A stretch of 22,201 bases of DNA from a miscellaneous Crenarchaeota group-1 archaeon SG8-32-3 (GTDB lineage: Archaea > Thermoproteota > Bathyarchaeia > Bathyarchaeales > Bathycorpusculaceae). The notes under the pieces were generated by a model. The model worked only from the letters and a program-made list of their open reading frames with translations. It had not been told where the DNA came from and ran no database searches. This document shows positions 1 to 7,573 of this stretch, in pieces. The stretch lies in NCBI GenBank assembly GCA_001273335.1, contig LFWV01000011.1:1-22201 (forward strand), read 5' to 3'. Made by a program: the position numbers and the translations under genes. How positions within the stretch are numbered: position 1 is the stretch's first letter; each line of letters begins with the position of its first letter.

Positions 1-76
1 TCTCGGCGGCTTGACAGGCATAGCGCTCATAAGACCCAATGACGTTTTAGCCGTTTTAAAAGAGAAAATGCTCTAA
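1..76 (+). CDS. C-terminal end of an unidentified protein (cut by window edge)
   Basis: An open frame enters from the left edge and stops at a TAA at 74-76, giving 24 visible residues that end in RPNDVLAVLKEKML. The piece is hydrophobic, then amphipathic helical, and reads like a genuine C-terminus. It faces the minus-strand Cgi121 gene tail to tail with only 2 bases between the stop codons. The family cannot be named from so little sequence; I see only a faint resemblance to the last strand and helix of a small regulatory domain, which I do not rely on. Confidence 0.45.
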   Translation, partial: LGGLTGIALIRPNDVLAVLKEKML

Positions 77-78
77 AC

Positions 79-645
79 TTAAAGCTGGGTCGACAATAAT
101 GCTACTCTCTCGATTATGAGGTCAACTAAAGCCTCTTTAACACTATCCTTTTCCAAAACTGCTTCAAGTTCAGCATCGGTTATCCCGAATGCTTCACGGA
201 TGCCCTCCTCCTTTTCCTGTGAAATTTCAAGGACTGCATCATCTGTTTCCTTGCCAACGTACTTTGAAACCGAGGAGAGAAGAGTTGCAATGGATTTTGT
301 GCTTTCACCGATTATCACCACGGCAATATCGCCAACAGTGCATTTCACTCCCATTAGGCATATGGCTTTACGAATCTGGCGTTGAGCAGAAGCGTAAAGC
401 ATAGTCTCCATCGCCACACTTTTGGAGATATTCCGTTCGTTTTTGAAAGCCAACAGTGCATTCAAAACAGCGAAGTACAAGTGTTGCCAAGTAGCCACCA
501 ACTTAGCGTCGAAAAACTGAACCCATGCAGTCTTAGGCAATTTTCTGCGGGCTGCTTCCATGAATTCTTCAGCCTCCCCTATGTTTACGTTTCTGAAACC
601 TGTGATTTCCACATGTTTTCCAGTTTCCTCTATATATTTCAGCAT
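79..645 (-). CDS. cgi121: KEOPS complex subunit Cgi121
   Basis: This 188-residue protein matches the archaeal Cgi121/TPRKB family. The family core is visible: a TWQHLYFAVLNALLAFK stretch (about residues 51-67), then NISKS and YASAQRQIRKAI (about 72-95). Cgi121 binds Bud32, stimulates its ATPase, and helps hold the tRNA 3' CCA end during t6A synthesis. The ATG start (643-645) is preceded by an AGGCGG ribosome binding site and overlaps the stop of the upstream phosphoribosyltransferase gene by 7 bases, so the two are translationally coupled. The other KEOPS genes lie 5-10 kb to the right. The C-terminal part (about 130-188) is acidic and helical, which is normal for archaeal members. Confidence 0.85.
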   Translation of the reverse strand: MLKYIEETGKHVEITGFRNVNIGEAEEFMEAARRKLPKTAWVQFFDAKLVATWQHLYFAVLNALLAFKNERNISKSVAMETMLYASAQRQIRKAICLMGVKCTVGDIAVVIIGESTKSIATLLSSVSKYVGKETDDAVLEISQEKEEGIREAFGITDAELEAVLEKDSVKEALVDLIIERVALLSTQL

Positions 646-1235
646 TTTTCCGCCTCAACAGTTTCTTTCAATAACTCTTCCATCAGTCTTTTCAGCAAGC
701 CAGCATTTACTAGTTTCGTAACTTCCACATTAACACTGTTTTCTCCGCGGTTCTCCAAGATTTTCATGACTACTTCTTTTGTATTCAATAGAAAAATCAC
801 CCAACGCCGCGTTTTCTTCTCGTAAAAGTGGGGTGTAAACAAGTTTGAGGGCTTATAGTATAGCATGGATACTCGAACCTCTGTGGCACCCTGATTTTGA
901 AGGTGCTCTGTAACAAGCTGTAAACTTTTACCCGTGTCCGCCATGTCATCAACCAACAGCGTCTCTTTCCCCGTCACATACGCGGAAACGCTCTGCGTCA
1001 GCACGAACTCGTTTTTGGTTTCGGCAACACCCACATAAAACTCAACTCGTATGGTGGCAAGCGTGTAGATTCCGAGAAGGTCGGGCAGGATTCTTGCGGG
1101 AACCCATCCACCTCTTGTGATGCCTACGATAACGTCAGGTTTGAAGCCGCTATTATGGATTTTTTCGGCTTGGCTACGCAATATAGTGTAGATTTGGTTC
1201 CAAGGTGGCACTTGAGACTTTGCTTCGTTTTCCAA
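639..1235 (-). CDS. Phosphoribosyltransferase, probably purine/xanthine-type (Gpt/Hpt-like)
   Basis: The 198-residue protein carries the type I PRTase PRPP-binding loop, LLVDDMADTGKSL at about residues 93-105, with the two acidic residues and TGKS needed for PRPP binding. An N-terminal PDVIVGITRGGWVPARIL segment (33-50) supplies the PPi-binding loop typical of archaeal xanthine/hypoxanthine PRTases. It probably salvages purine bases to nucleotides; the exact base cannot be read from sequence. The start is a TTG (1233-1235) with AAAGGGA about 7 bases upstream, and a TATA-like box sits near 1274-1283 on the same strand. The C-terminal 60 residues are less typical and may cover the base-binding hood. 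It overlaps cgi121 downstream. Confidence 0.8.
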   Translation of the reverse strand: MENEAKSQVPPWNQIYTILRSQAEKIHNSGFKPDVIVGITRGGWVPARILPDLLGIYTLATIRVEFYVGVAETKNEFVLTQSVSAYVTGKETLLVDDMADTGKSLQLVTEHLQNQGATEVRVSMLYYKPSNLFTPHFYEKKTRRWVIFLLNTKEVVMKILENRGENSVNVEVTKLVNAGLLKRLMEELLKETVEAEKC

Positions 1236-1273
1236 GTTTGAATCCCTTTTTCACAAAATGAAATCTGTTGAAA

Positions 1274-1283
1274 CCTTATAAGC
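1274..1283 (-). promoter_or_regulatory. TATA-like box for the PRTase-cgi121 operon
   Basis: On the minus strand the bases read GCTTATAAGG. A start site about 25 bases downstream falls near 1250, giving a leader of roughly 15 bases before the TTG start at 1235. This fits a short-leader archaeal promoter. Confidence 0.5.
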
Positions 1284-1399
1284 TTAGACTCAGCCTCGAT
1301 TTTCACGATGTCTCTTAGGTTCGTTTTTCCAAAAAAAATGATGTTTCTATAAGGGAAAAGGAGGCGTCTTGCATAGGTTAAGTCCTGAAATAAAACATG

Positions 1400-1409
1400 C
1401 TTATATGAG
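1400..1409 (+). promoter_or_regulatory. TATA-like box for the proteasome-exosome operon
   Basis: CTTATATGAG lies 70 bases before the psmA start. A start site near 1430 would leave a leader of about 50 bases ending in GCGAGGT, 8 bases before the ATG. It is divergent from the PRTase promoter within the same 243-base intergenic region. Confidence 0.45.
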
Positions 1410-1478
1410 AAAGGTTTTTACTTTAGTTGTTGTATGAGAGAGAGCAAAAGCGTATAGCGTAATGCGAGGTTAAACGTT

Positions 1479-2207
1479 ATGTCCGTATTTGCAGCACCAG
1501 GAGCATATGATCGTGCAATAACAGTTTTCTCACCAGACGGGCGACTCTTTCAAGTTGAATATGCCATGGAGCTAGTAAACCGTGGCGCCACAATCATGGG
1601 AATCCAATGCGCAGAAGGCGTAGTTTTAGGCTCAGAAGAAAACATTGAGCCTCTTGAAGAAGCAGAGTATTCATGGAAAATCTTCAAGGTTGACGACCAT
1701 GTGAGCGCCGCCATAGTGGGCTTAAGCTCTGACGCCAGAGTACTCATCGATCAAGCGCGGATATACGCGCAAAGCAACAAGCTAACTTATGACGAACCCG
1801 TAGACGTGGAAGTTGTCACCAGAAAAATATGCGACATCCAGCAGATGTACACCCAGCACGCGGGTGTGAGACCCTTCGGTGTTTCACTAATCTTCGGTGG
1901 AGTTGACAAACGCGGCGCACATGTTTTTGGAACACATCCCAGCGGAACCTACAGAGGCTACAAAGCCACAGCTTTGGGCGCTGGAAGAGACACAGTGCTG
2001 GCGATATTGAAGGATGAGTACCGCGAAAACTTAAGCTTGGAACAAAACACGAAGCTCACAGTTAAATGCCTAGTTAAAGCTTTAGAAGCAAGGCAATTGC
2101 CACCTAGAATAAAAATTGCCATCATACCAGGCTCAACGAAAAAACTGCAAATGCTGACTGACGAAAAAATCGAGAGCTATATCAAAGAGCTGGGTTCGAG
2201 CAAGTGA
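1479..2207 (+). CDS. psmA: Proteasome alpha subunit (20S core)
   Basis: This 242-residue protein has the alpha-subunit signature YDRAITVFSPDGRLFQVEYA at about residues 10-29, preceded by the short N-terminal gate segment, and continues through the full Ntn-hydrolase fold without a catalytic threonine. It builds the outer heptameric rings of the 20S proteasome and controls substrate entry. The length is usual for archaea. The ATG start has a GCGAGGT binding site 8 bases upstream. It is the first gene of the operon that continues with SBDS and the exosome genes, the classical archaeal proteasome-exosome superoperon. No beta subunit or ATPase gene is in the window. Confidence 0.97.
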   Translation: MSVFAAPGAYDRAITVFSPDGRLFQVEYAMELVNRGATIMGIQCAEGVVLGSEENIEPLEEAEYSWKIFKVDDHVSAAIVGLSSDARVLIDQARIYAQSNKLTYDEPVDVEVVTRKICDIQQMYTQHAGVRPFGVSLIFGGVDKRGAHVFGTHPSGTYRGYKATALGAGRDTVLAILKDEYRENLSLEQNTKLTVKCLVKALEARQLPPRIKIAIIPGSTKKLQMLTDEKIESYIKELGSSK

Positions 2208-2214
2208 CAACTTG

Positions 2215-2904
2215 ATGAGTGAGAAGTATACCATTGCACGTTTAACAAAAGATAATGAACATTTTGAAATTCTGGTGAAACCAGATAAAGCATTAGGCTA
2301 CCGTACGGGAAACACCTCTCGGATAAATGAGGTTTTAGCAGCAGAAATCATTTTTGCTGACGCAAACAAAGGCACCAAAGTCTCAGAGGCGCAAATGAAC
2401 AAAGTCTTCGAAACGACGGATCCGCTTAAAATTGCAGATGAAATACTCAAGAAAGGCACAATTCAGCTGACAACAGAGCAGAGACGCAAGATGGTGGAAG
2501 ACAAAAGAAAGCAAATTGTCGACTTCATTTCAAGGCAGGCTGTTGACCCGAAAACTAACCTTCCTCACCCGCCTTTACGAATAGAAAACGCTATGGAGCG
2601 AATCCGCTACCCAATAGACGCGCATAAATCTGTGGAAGAACAAGCCCGTGACATAGTGAAGCTTTTGCGGCCGATTTTGCCTTTGAAAATCGAACAAATT
2701 TCTGTGGCTGTGCGTATACCTGCGGTGTATTCAGCAAGAGCTTATGGTTCAATCAAGAGTGCTGGCGAAATCAAACAGGATGAATGGCTTTCAGATGGTT
2801 CATGGCAGGGTATATTAGAGATGCCTGCTGGCGCATACGCTTCGTTTCTTAACAAACTTGGAGACATAACAAAAGGAACTGGAGAAGCAAAAATACTTTC
2901 CTAA
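2215..2904 (+). CDS. sdo1: Ribosome maturation factor SBDS/Sdo1 homolog
   Basis: This protein of about 229 residues follows the SBDS family over its whole length: an N-terminal FYSH domain (about 1-85, with YTIARLTKDNEHFEILVKPD), a helical middle domain with TTEQRRKM and HPPLRIENAMERIRYPID (about 92-140), and a C-terminal ferredoxin-like domain containing RPILPLKIEQISVAVRIP. In eukaryotes SBDS helps release eIF6 from the 60S subunit; the archaeal protein is expected to act in late large-subunit maturation. The gene begins 7 bases after the psmA stop. I chose the ATG at 2215, though an in-frame TTG sits directly before it at 2212. Its place before rrp4 is the conserved archaeal order. Confidence 0.96.
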   Translation: MSEKYTIARLTKDNEHFEILVKPDKALGYRTGNTSRINEVLAAEIIFADANKGTKVSEAQMNKVFETTDPLKIADEILKKGTIQLTTEQRRKMVEDKRKQIVDFISRQAVDPKTNLPHPPLRIENAMERIRYPIDAHKSVEEQARDIVKLLRPILPLKIEQISVAVRIPAVYSARAYGSIKSAGEIKQDEWLSDGSWQGILEMPAGAYASFLNKLGDITKGTGEAKILS

Positions 2905-2931
2905 AAAAATTGAATTGGAGGTTAATGAATT

Positions 2932-3633
2932 ATGCCAACATATTTTGAAAAGAAGCAGCTTGTAACGCCTGGAGAAATGCTTGCTGAAGGCGACTACTTA
3001 GCTGGCAAGAACACGTACGCGGAGAATAGTAAAATCTACGCTTCAAGAATCGGGCTTGCAGACTGCAACAACAAGCAAGTGAATGTCGTCGCTTTACGCT
3101 CATTCTATTTCCCGAAGGTAGGCGACGTAGTTATAGGCACAGTCTTAGAAGTAGGATTCAACGGCTGGACCGTAGACATAAAAGCGCCCTACACAGCGCT
3201 TCTGAGAGCGTCAGACGTTCTAAGCAGACCGTTCAAACCGCAAAACGATGAGTTATCACAAGTTCTTATCGGCGGCGATTTGATAGTTGCCAAAATAGCT
3301 TCGTACGATAGAGCCCACGACCCACAGCTCACGGTTGGCGAGCCAGGCTTGGGAAAAATAACCCGTGGACAAATAATCAAGGTGACGCCGTCTAAGATTC
3401 CCCGCGTTATAGGCAAAAAAGGCTCTATGATTTCCATGATAAAGAAGGAAACAAACTGCCAAATTATTCTTGGGTTAAACGGAGTCATACTAGTCACTGG
3501 GAAAAACCCTGACAACGAGGAACTCGCCATAGCGGCGATTCAAAAAATCGAAAACGAGTCCCATACAAGCGGTCTAACAGATCGCATTACCCAATTTCTG
3601 AAAGAAGAGAGAGGGAAAACTGGAGGAAAATAA
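2932..3633 (+). CDS. rrp4: Exosome RNA-binding cap subunit Rrp4
   Basis: This 233-residue protein has the Rrp4 domain order: an N-terminal domain opening with VTPGEMLAEGDY, an S1 domain (about 62-135, with GDVVIGTVLEVGFNGWTVDI), and a C-terminal KH domain whose GKKG loop is in IPRVIGKKGSMI (about residues 156-167). Rrp4 forms the trimeric cap that threads RNA into the Rrp41-Rrp42 ring and favours adenine-rich tails. The ATG is preceded by a strong GGAGGT at 2917-2922. The gene follows SBDS by 27 bases and ends one base before rrp41. The last residues are charged (KEERGKTGGK). Confidence 0.96.
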   Translation: MPTYFEKKQLVTPGEMLAEGDYLAGKNTYAENSKIYASRIGLADCNNKQVNVVALRSFYFPKVGDVVIGTVLEVGFNGWTVDIKAPYTALLRASDVLSRPFKPQNDELSQVLIGGDLIVAKIASYDRAHDPQLTVGEPGLGKITRGQIIKVTPSKIPRVIGKKGSMISMIKKETNCQIILGLNGVILVTGKNPDNEELAIAAIQKIENESHTSGLTDRITQFLKEERGKTGGK

Positions 3634-3634
3634 A

Positions 3635-4378
3635 ATGAATGAAAAACCTGAAAAACTAATCAATAAAAAAGGTATAAGATTGGATGGTAGAAAAGCAGAC
3701 GAGTTAAGACCTGTTAAACTTGAAGTAGGCATCTTGCCAAACGCTGACGGCTCAGCGTATATTGAACATGGAAAAAACAAGATTTTGGCTGCGGCTTTCG
3801 GTCCAAGAGAGATGCATCCAAAACACTTGTCGCGTCCAGATCGCATGGTACTGCGATGCCGTTATCACATGGCGCCTTTCTCAGTAGGAGAACGCAAGTC
3901 ACCCGCGCCTTCAAGAAGAGAAATTGAGCTTTCAAAAGTAATCAGGGAATCCCTTGAACCCTCATTGTTCTTGGAGTATTATCCACGCACTGGCGTAGAC
4001 GTTTTCATTGAGGTTTTGCAGGCGGACGGTGGAACAAGATGCGCAAGCATCACTGCGGCTTCCTTAGCGTTAGCAGACGCAGGCATTCCCATGCGCGACT
4101 TGGTGGTTGCCTGTGCAGCTGGCAAAGTTGAAGACAAAGTGGTTCTGGACCTGTTTGATACTGAGGACAAAGTGGGCTCCGCTGATGTCCCCGTGGCTTT
4201 CATGCCTAATTTGAACGCTGTTACATTGTTACAGATGGACGGACAACTCACGCCTGATGAGTTCGAAAAGGCAGTGAGCATGGCGATTGGCGGGTGCCGA
4301 AAGATCTACGAGTTACAGAAGGAAGCGTTAAAAACAAAGTATATGCTCATCGAGCCTGAAGAGGAGGATGAAGAATAA
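3635..4378 (+). CDS. rrp41: Exosome catalytic subunit Rrp41 (RNase PH fold)
   Basis: This 247-residue RNase PH-like protein has the catalytic features of archaeal Rrp41: GIRLDGRKADELRPV near the N-terminus, the basic RNA and phosphate binding region around RPDRMVLRCRYHMAPFS, and ADGGTRCASITAASLALADAG followed by VLDLFDTEDKVGSADVPVA, which contains the acidic active-site residues. It performs phosphorolytic 3'-5' RNA decay and reverse tailing in the hexameric ring with Rrp42. GGAGG lies upstream of its ATG inside the end of rrp4. The C-terminus is very acidic (EPEEEDEE), a mild peculiarity. Its stop overlaps the rrp42 ATG by one base. Confidence 0.97.
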   Translation: MNEKPEKLINKKGIRLDGRKADELRPVKLEVGILPNADGSAYIEHGKNKILAAAFGPREMHPKHLSRPDRMVLRCRYHMAPFSVGERKSPAPSRREIELSKVIRESLEPSLFLEYYPRTGVDVFIEVLQADGGTRCASITAASLALADAGIPMRDLVVACAAGKVEDKVVLDLFDTEDKVGSADVPVAFMPNLNAVTLLQMDGQLTPDEFEKAVSMAIGGCRKIYELQKEALKTKYMLIEPEEEDEE

Positions 4379-5172
4379 TGACATCATCATCAATAACTCG
4401 AGTTAAACTAAAACAGATAGCAGAAAAGATCGAGAAGGCAAAACGCCTTGATGGAAGAGGCTTAAACGACTATCGAGAAATCAAAATTGAACAAGGCGTA
4501 ATTGAAAAAGCCGAAGGTTCAGCCAGAGTCCTGCTGGGGAAAACCGAAGTTCTAGTTGGAACAAAAGTCGAAACTGGTGCGCCTTTTCCAGATACCCCTA
4601 ACAATGGAGTGTTGACGGTTAACGCGGAGCTTGTACCGTTGGCGTCACCTGATTTTGAACCGGGTCCTCCAGATGAAAACTCCATAGAGCTAGCTAGGAT
4701 AGTAGACAGAGGCATACGCGAGTCTGAAGCCATAGACACTGAAAAGTTATGTATTGAGCCTGGAAAGAGAGTTTTCGTTGTTTTTGTTGATGTTTACGTG
4801 CTTAACCATGACGGGAACCTGATAGATGCTTCAGCGTTAGCTGCTGTGGCTGCTTTGATGAACACGAAAATGCCTAACTACGAAGTCAAAGACGACGAGT
4901 TGATAATCAAGCAAGGGTACACTCCACTTCCAATAAAAAGCCATCCGATAACGGTGACGCTTGGAAAAATAAAAGACAAGTTGATTGTTGATCCGTGGCT
5001 GGAAGAGGAGCAGGCGATTGACGCGCGTTTGACGATGGCGTTTAACAACGAAGGTAACATTTGCGCTATACAGAAGGGCTGTCCAGGCTACTTCACACAG
5101 CAACAGATTATAGAGGGAATGAAGCTAGCGCAGAAGAAAGCTGCAGAACTGCGTAAAAAACTGAAGTGGTGA
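4378..5172 (+). CDS. rrp42: Exosome structural subunit Rrp42 (RNase PH fold)
   Basis: This 264-residue protein is the non-catalytic RNase PH-fold partner of Rrp41. The N-terminal RLDGRGLNDYREIKIEQGVI, the GKTEVLVGTKVETGAPFPDTP strand pair, the FEPGPPDENSIELARIVDRG segment and the late DPWLEEEQ motif are all Rrp42/Rrp45-like. Rrp42 is needed to complete the RNA-binding surface and activate Rrp41. Expression is tightly coupled: the ATG shares one base with the rrp41 stop. The length is normal. The operon continues 4 bases later into rpl37ae. Confidence 0.96.
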   Translation: MTSSSITRVKLKQIAEKIEKAKRLDGRGLNDYREIKIEQGVIEKAEGSARVLLGKTEVLVGTKVETGAPFPDTPNNGVLTVNAELVPLASPDFEPGPPDENSIELARIVDRGIRESEAIDTEKLCIEPGKRVFVVFVDVYVLNHDGNLIDASALAAVAALMNTKMPNYEVKDDELIIKQGYTPLPIKSHPITVTLGKIKDKLIVDPWLEEEQAIDARLTMAFNNEGNICAIQKGCPGYFTQQQIIEGMKLAQKKAAELRKKLKW

Positions 5173-5176
5173 AAAC

Positions 5177-5485
5177 TTGGGAAAAACAAAAAAAGTCGGT
5201 CCATCACGAGGCTTAGGAGCCCGTTACGGATCCACAGTCAGAAAACGGTACGTCAGGGTAACTGCGGGACTTAAAAAAGCCCACCGCTGTCCACAATGTG
5301 GCTTCTTACGGGTGAAGCGCGAAAGCGTTGGCATCTGGAAATGCAAAAAATGCAACTACACCTTCGCTGGCGGCGCGTACACGCCTTCCACAAAACTCGG
5401 AGTTGTGGCTAAACGTGCAGCTAAAGGAACCGTCGCAGGGGAAATAACAGCCCCAGTTCCAGCAACAGACAAAGAAACTGACTAA
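5177..5485 (+). CDS. rpl37ae: Large-subunit ribosomal protein L37Ae (eL43)
   Basis: This is a basic 102-residue zinc-ribbon ribosomal protein. Four cysteines, CPQC at residues 38-41 and CKKC at 56-59, bind zinc, followed by the family-typical NYTFAGGAYTP. The N-terminus GKTKKVGPSRGLGARYG is also diagnostic. The start is a TTG with GTGGTGA, overlapping the rrp42 stop, 5 bases upstream. The last 30 residues are an alanine, proline and threonine-rich extension beyond the usual archaeal length of about 70-90. It closes the exosome operon. The RNA polymerase subunit gene (rpoP) that often follows in other archaea is not present here. Confidence 0.95.
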   Translation: MGKTKKVGPSRGLGARYGSTVRKRYVRVTAGLKKAHRCPQCGFLRVKRESVGIWKCKKCNYTFAGGAYTPSTKLGVVAKRAAKGTVAGEITAPVPATDKETD

Positions 5486-5512
5486 ACCCCTACTTTTCCA
5501 GTTTTTCGTTTA
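5486..5512 (+). terminator. Pyrimidine-rich terminator candidate after rpl37ae
   Basis: Directly after the rpl37ae stop the + strand contains several U-runs (CTTTTCC, GTTTTTCG, TTTAT) with no clear hairpin. This resembles the oligo-U termination signals of archaea. A separate TATA-like box for pcc1 follows, which supports a transcript boundary here. Confidence 0.4.
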
Positions 5513-5517
5513 TACAC

Positions 5518-5527
5518 AATATATTTT
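5518..5527 (+). promoter_or_regulatory. TATA-like box for pcc1
   Basis: The sequence AATATATTTT lies about 46 bases upstream of the pcc1 ATG at 5569. The expected transcription start is near 5548, leaving a leader of about 20 bases with GGTAG 8 bases before the ATG. This suggests pcc1 has its own promoter although it follows the exosome operon. Confidence 0.45.
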
Positions 5528-5568
5528 AAAACGTAAAACACGCCATTCAATAATTGGTAGACTTGAAA

Positions 5569-5823
5569 ATGAAGGCTAAAGCATCCGTTCGTCTGCGACT
5601 ATCTTCTGAAAAACAGTTAAGAACCCTCATTGAAGCTTTAGCACCTGAAGCTAACAGACCCGTAAAAGTGAGGACAAAAGCGGTTCTGGAGAGAGACGGT
5701 GACTTCGCGGTTCTGAAGGTTGAAGCTAAAGACACCGTTGCCCTTCGCGCTGCTTTGAACGCTTACCTAAGATGGATTGGTTCCACTATGAAAGTTCTGG
5801 AAGCCGTTGAACACGCCTCCTAG
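5569..5823 (+). CDS. pcc1: KEOPS complex subunit Pcc1
   Basis: This 84-residue protein matches Pcc1: MKAKASVRLRLSSEKQ at the N-terminus (first strand), an SEKQLRTLIEALAPEANRP helix and turn, and the highly conserved ALRAALNAYLRWIGSTMKVLE helix at the C-terminus. Pcc1 dimerises and carries Kae1, forming the core on which KEOPS assembles for tRNA t6A synthesis. I chose the ATG at 5569 over the in-frame TTG at 5554, because GGTAG sits 8 bases before the ATG. It follows rpl37ae, a common archaeal arrangement, and converges with a second Pcc1-like gene on the opposite strand 279 bases away. Confidence 0.88.
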   Translation: MKAKASVRLRLSSEKQLRTLIEALAPEANRPVKVRTKAVLERDGDFAVLKVEAKDTVALRAALNAYLRWIGSTMKVLEAVEHAS

Positions 5824-6102
5824 TTTGCGTATGTGCTCTAACGACAGCACCTCCCCCTTTCAAATAACCTGAAATTCTTTCCACAAATCATTAGCGTTAA
5901 AAACAACCAATACAGAGCTTACTCCATCGTTTTCTACAATGAATTCTTAATAGGGTTCTAATAGGTGTCAAATATTTTTGGATCGACACAATCTCCCCTC
6001 TTTTTTGGGTATTGGTGGCTCTCTGCCTTTTTAATCAGACTTTCCATAAGTCATAATTTGCACATTGGCGCTGACCAATAGTGATGGAAAGCGTTACCGA
6101 TT
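5824..6102. other. 279-base intergenic region between convergent pcc1 and pcc1-like
   Basis: The stretch lies between two stop codons. It is AT-rich, with U-runs on the + strand (CCCCCTTT near 5852-5860, CTTTTTT near 5999-6005, CCTTTTT near 6027-6033) that could end pcc1 transcription. I found no open frame with a recognisable family, no tRNA and no convincing C/D or H/ACA box RNA. Confidence 0.4.
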
Positions 6103-6357
6103 TTATTTAAGATGAGTTTTTATCACTGTGCGAAGCGTTCTTTCCGCGGTGGATACACAAAAAAGCAAATCGTCAATTGTGGCAATGAACGTGACAAGTT
6201 TTCCCTCAGTCTTTACTTCTGTCAGCACACTACTACCTTTCTTTGTAGTTTTGATGTATAGTCCTGTGGGTGCTTTGAAGTTGTCTGGGGATACCGAATT
6301 GGCTATGGCATCGGCGGTTTTTGCGTCACCGTATTCAAGCGTTATCGTTGCTTCCAA
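6103..6357 (-). CDS. Pcc1-like protein (Pcc1 paralog; probable fifth KEOPS subunit)
   Basis: This 84-residue protein has the Pcc1 fold pattern: a first strand MEATITLEYGD, a helix AKTADAIANSVSPDN, strands with IKTTKKGSSVLTEV and LVTFIATIDDLL, and a final helix FCVSTAERTLRTVIKTHLK. It lacks the NAYLRW signature of true Pcc1. Such paralogs, called Pcc1-like or Pcc2, have been described in archaea as a Gon7-like partner that heterodimerises with Pcc1. The start is a TTG with AAAGGCG just upstream; the frame is closed by a stop 5 codons before it, so a longer start is impossible. It overlaps the DHH gene by 23 bases. The rps15-DHH-pcc1-like order is, to my knowledge, widespread in archaea, which supports the call. 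Confidence 0.72.
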   Translation of the reverse strand: MEATITLEYGDAKTADAIANSVSPDNFKAPTGLYIKTTKKGSSVLTEVKTEGKLVTFIATIDDLLFCVSTAERTLRTVIKTHLK

Positions 6358-7573
6358 TATCTTCGCCTTTTAGCTGTTTTTCCACCAGCTCGTTGACGGA
6401 GTTCACGAAGTTTTCCAGTTGGTCTATGGGCACTTGGGCTCCTGCAGCTACGTTGTGTCCTCCACCTTTTCCGCCGTACTTCTCTGACGCCACGCGCATG
6501 ACGTCGCCGAGGTTGACGCCTTTGCCTATAGCCATGGCAGTAGTCCTTGCGGAAAACTTGGCTGCGTTTTCCTCTTCGATGTTTGCGAAGGCTATTAGCG
6601 GTTTTTCAGGGTTCGCAAGTCCAGAAACCAGTATGGACGATATTGTGCCGATAATCTTCTCGTTAATGAACGTCTCCCCGTAAACAACGTAAATATGCTC
6701 AAGTTCTTTTATGCGTTCGGGTTTCTCCATAACCCACCCTAAATAAGTGCTGATGCTTTTCCTGTAGTCGTCTAGGACTCTATTGGCTTCTTCAAGTGCC
6801 GCGCCTCTGTCGCCCATACAGATGGCTATGCCGAGGCTTGGTCTGTCCAAACGTCCTGTGGAGTTCAGTACAACCGCGAATTCTCGGGCATCACGGAGCG
6901 GTGTCCAAGGTTCCTCCTCGTTTAAAACGTAAACGTTGCCTATGAGGCTGCCCACTTCAGCGTGCAATCCTCTTGCGATCAAATGGTCAGCGAGAGCAGA
7001 GGCTAGTTTTTTCTTTTCCTCTATCGAGAGGTCTCTGAGCGCACGCCACTTGTCGCCATCTTTGAGCTTAATACCTAAGCTAGACAAGAAAGCTAGGCTT
7101 TTGTCTTCTTCTCCGCTTAAGCCTGGGATGAACGGGGTGCTCGCGGAGCTTAGAGCTTTGTGGATGGGTCGGGTTTCTCTACCGAAGAAGGTCAAGTCTT
7201 TCTCCACTGTAACCAGTTTCGCGGCTACAGAGTCTTCAACTATCAATGCATTTAAGCCGTGAAGTTGTCTCTGCTCGTTCTTGTCTTGCATGTCTCCTAG
7301 CGCGCCAACGAGAGCTATAGGCGATAGATCCACGTTCTCCTTGTTGACAGCTTTAGCTACGAAATATGCTACTCCGGAACCGCTGACTTCGGTGGCTCCG
7401 TCTATCCCGTACAAATGCGGGTTAACTTGCACGAAGTTCTCGTTTTCCACCTCTCCGTTTACTTGATGGTGGTCTAGAATTAGCATTTTGAAGTCTGGAA
7501 TTTTCTCGTTTAAAAGCTCAAGGTACCCGCTCCCGAAATCCGTGAAGATAATCAATTGTGGCTTGTCCGCCAC
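6335..7573 (-). CDS. DHH-family phosphoesterase (archaeal RecJ/GAN-like), C-terminal part of a split gene
   Basis: This 412-residue frame contains most of an archaeal RecJ-like DHH/DHHA1 protein: motif II IIFTDFGSGYLEL (about 8-20), motif III LDHHQ (33-37), motif IV ALVGALGDMQD (with D94) and a DHHA1 domain ending in GGGHNVAAG near residue 370. The family includes ssDNA/RNA exonucleases and oligonucleotide phosphatases. Catalytic motif I (HLDADG) is missing here and is encoded by the adjacent upstream frame. The GTG start at 7571-7573 overlaps the upstream TAG by one base and is preceded by AAGGGTGA, a plausible binding site. Together the two frames make about 477 residues, the usual full length. 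It is either a split enzyme or a frameshifted gene. Confidence 0.85.
   Translation of the reverse strand: MADKPQLIIFTDFGSGYLELLNEKIPDFKMLILDHHQVNGEVENENFVQVNPHLYGIDGATEVSGSGVAYFVAKAVNKENVDLSPIALVGALGDMQDKNEQRQLHGLNALIVEDSVAAKLVTVEKDLTFFGRETRPIHKALSSASTPFIPGLSGEEDKSLAFLSSLGIKLKDGDKWRALRDLSIEEKKKLASALADHLIARGLHAEVGSLIGNVYVLNEEEPWTPLRDAREFAVVLNSTGRLDRPSLGIAICMGDRGAALEEANRVLDDYRKSISTYLGWVMEKPERIKELEHIYVVYGETFINEKIIGTISSILVSGLANPEKPLIAFANIEEENAAKFSARTTAMAIGKGVNLGDVMRVASEKYGGKGGGHNVAAGAQVPIDQLENFVNSVNELVEKQLKGEDIGSNDNA

Noticed and set aside
1330..1390. Possible C/D box small RNA (ATGATGT near 1338 and CTGA near 1385)
   Set aside because: No D' or C' boxes and no terminal stem; the boxes are imperfect and chance matches are common in AT-rich promoter DNA.
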